Below the pieces are notes generated by a model that was not told where the DNA came from, did no database searches, and worked only from the letters and a program-made list of their open reading frames with translations. The translations under genes and the position numbers were made by a program. A DNA stretch of 64,000 bases, from the NCBI GenBank assembly GCA_002717655.1, contig PBAY01000021.1, positions 1 through 64,000 of the forward strand. Direction: 5' to 3'. This DNA is from Phycisphaerae bacterium (GTDB lineage: Bacteria; Planctomycetota; Phycisphaerae; Phycisphaerales; SM1A02). How positions within the stretch are numbered: the first letter of the stretch is position 1; every line of letters begins with the position of its first letter. Shown here in pieces: positions 62,699-64,000 of the stretch.

Positions 62699-62897
62699 GA
62701 GCTCTCCTCGTTCCAAACACTGGGGCAGGGCAGACTTGCCGAAATCATGCCCTCTTTACTTTCGGGGCCGCATGGTACCAGCCAGTCAGGTGCTGGTCTA
62801 AGGGGAATGAGTGGTGTAATAGTCCGTTAATCAGCTGATAAACGGGGTTCCGGGGGCATAAACACTGCTTGCAACGAAAAAACCTTGTTCATGGGCC

Positions 62898-63710
62898 ATG
62901 TATGGCGAACCTCAGTGGTTTCAGGGTGGTATCGACCGTATGTCTGCAGCTTCACTTGCCTTTGACGGATGGTCCCAAGGAAGCGGAGAGTCCGCTTCAG
63001 GGTCGGGTATCATGACCCGTCTTCAGGGGTTGTGTCGTCCCCGGCCGGTTCGGGCCCAGACCAGTGTCCGGCCGCCGGCAGCTTCCATGGACCAGGAGAT
63101 CGCTTTGCAAGAGCGAACAGACGAGGCCCTGCTGGCTGCACATCTTTCAGGAGCAGATGATTCTGCTTTCGAGATGCTGCTGCTGCGTTATGCAGACGAG
63201 CTGGTCCCGTTTCTGACTCGGTTGACCGGATCCAGAGCTGCGGCTGAAGATGTCTTTCAGGAGACCTTTCTCCAGATTCATCAGAGTGGCGGCACATTCG
63301 ACATGAGTCGTCGTTTCAAACCATGGATGTACACCATTGCCGTGAACAAGGGCCGCGACTGGCATCGTCGAAATGCCCGTCGCAAGGCGATGTCATTGTC
63401 TGCAGGCATGGGGTCTGATGACGACGGGGCTCGTATCGGAGATCTGTTGGCGGCTGATGGCCCTGCTCCGGGCTCTGCGATGGAAGACACCGAACGAGTT
63501 AGTGCCGTGCAGAAGGTCGTTGATGAAATGCCGGAGCACCTGAGAGAAATACTTTTGCTGAGCTATTTTCAGCGTATGAGTTACAACCAGATTGCCGACG
63601 CCCTTGAGATTCCACTCGGGACGGTCAAGAGTCGGCTGCATTCCGCTGTTGCTGCGTTTGGGAGAGCCTGGCAACAATTTCAAGCGGGGGGCAAGGGAGA
63701 AGTGAACTGA
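62898..63710 (+). CDS. ECF-type RNA polymerase sigma factor with long N-terminus
   Basis: Up to 270 residues; the start is uncertain. ATGs at 62898, 62940 and 63087 are possible, and none has a clear Shine-Dalgarno sequence. Region 2 starts near D-E-A-L-L-A-A-H-L-S and includes F-E-M-L-L-L-R-Y-A and R-F-K-P-W-M-Y-T-I-A-V-N. Region 4 is P-E-H-L-R-E-I-L-L-L-S-Y-F-Q-R-M-S-Y-N-Q-I-A-D-A-L-E-I-P-L-G-T-V-K-S-R-L. It is of the conventional RpoE type, distinct from the two kinase-linked factors, and is followed by a small downstream gene, the usual place of an anti-sigma factor. Confidence 0.85.
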   Translation: MYGEPQWFQGGIDRMSAASLAFDGWSQGSGESASGSGIMTRLQGLCRPRPVRAQTSVRPPAASMDQEIALQERTDEALLAAHLSGADDSAFEMLLLRYADELVPFLTRLTGSRAAAEDVFQETFLQIHQSGGTFDMSRRFKPWMYTIAVNKGRDWHRRNARRKAMSLSAGMGSDDDGARIGDLLAADGPAPGSAMEDTERVSAVQKVVDEMPEHLREILLLSYFQRMSYNQIADALEIPLGTVKSRLHSAVAAFGRAWQQFQAGGKGEVN

Positions 63711-63711
63711 G

Positions 63712-64000
63712 ATGGATGGACGTGATACCAGTGCCGATGTCGGCTGTAGCCTGGAACCCCAGGACGCAGAACTGTTTGATCGGCTTGTGGATGTACAGTT
63801 CGACCTGAATGCCTTGACGGATCTTGACGCTTCCACGCGAGCACGCGCCGAGCGTCTTACAGCCATGATGGGTTTGCTTGAGGATTACCCCGTGGAACCG
63901 ATGTCCACGGATCAGCGAAGTCTTCTTGTTTCCGCAACGCTGGCACGGATCAATCGTGAAGAAGAGCTTCAGCAGGACCGCATGCGGATCGATTCCGGTG
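63712..64000 (+). CDS. Gene after ECF sigma factor, 3' truncated (possible anti-sigma factor)
   Basis: The ATG at 63712 (one nt after the ECF stop) opens a frame that runs off the window after about 96 residues: a hydrophilic, acidic start (D-A-E-L-F-D-R-L-V-D) with helices and an A-R-I-N-R-E-E-E-L tail. No zinc finger or membrane segment is visible in this part. Position suggests an anti-sigma factor; this is inference only. Confidence 0.5.
   Translation, partial: MDGRDTSADVGCSLEPQDAELFDRLVDVQFDLNALTDLDASTRARAERLTAMMGLLEDYPVEPMSTDQRSLLVSATLARINREEELQQDRMRIDSG

Overview
The window looks like chromosomal DNA from a marine planctomycete of the class Phycisphaerae. Several exported proteins end in paired EF-hand (dockerin-like) repeats closing in a 'NWG' or 'DWG' signature. 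ECF sigma factors sit next to giant Ser/Thr kinases. GyrA has the planctomycete-type HPHGES..YP motif. Lipid A (LpxI), Lol-type export, squalene-hopene cyclase and HpnH genes all point to a Gram-negative, hopanoid-making cell. Many starts lack a clear Shine-Dalgarno sequence. I see no IS element, prophage, integron or CRISPR array. This assignment is inference from gene content only.

Layout. 1-0.8 kb: the tail of a secreted dockerin protein. 0.8-7.5 kb: an ABC exporter, a FIST sensor protein, squalene-hopene cyclase, an RluA-type pseudouridine synthase and a lipoprotein. 7.6-14.3 kb: ClpC, a secreted gluzincin-type peptidase and a LolD/LolC-like exporter. 14.3-17.1 kb: NnrE, a membrane glycosyltransferase and SurE. 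17.1-23.5 kb: a minus-strand run of lpxI, tlyA-like, gyrA, STAS, exbD and tonB. 23.5-27.5 kb: a LOG-family protein, a WecA-like transferase and an O-antigen-ligase-like protein. 27.6-30.9 kb: a DsbD-like reductase and a lone fliM. 30.9-40.4 kb: a long structured leader, then nusA-infB-rbfA, a gene fusing a HhH-GPD-like domain to a histone-H1-like tail, a TPR protein, yebC, acylphosphatase and a lipoprotein.

40.5-50.4 kb is an accessory region. It holds two paralogous ECF sigma/Ser-Thr kinase pairs, each pair overlapping, interleaved with three exported dockerin proteins, two of them with C-type-lectin-like folds. 50.5-54.6 kb: an SDR protein, a glycosyltransferase, a Xer recombinase, a small orphan and a lipoprotein. 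55.0-59.1 kb: tRNA-Lys(UUU), then a SNF2 helicase with a partner whose SWIM zinc ligands appear to be missing. 59.2-60.7 kb: rplS-trmD-rpsP with a good sigma-70-type promoter. 60.9-62.7 kb: an M50 protease and hpnH. 62.9-64.0 kb: another ECF sigma factor followed by a truncated, possibly anti-sigma, gene.

The points most worth a second look are the HhH-GPD/histone-tail fusion inside the nusA-infB operon, the roughly 540-nt leader with a strong intrinsic terminator just before nusA, the twin ECF-kinase/lectin-dockerin loci, and the SNF2 partner that has lost its SWIM ligands.
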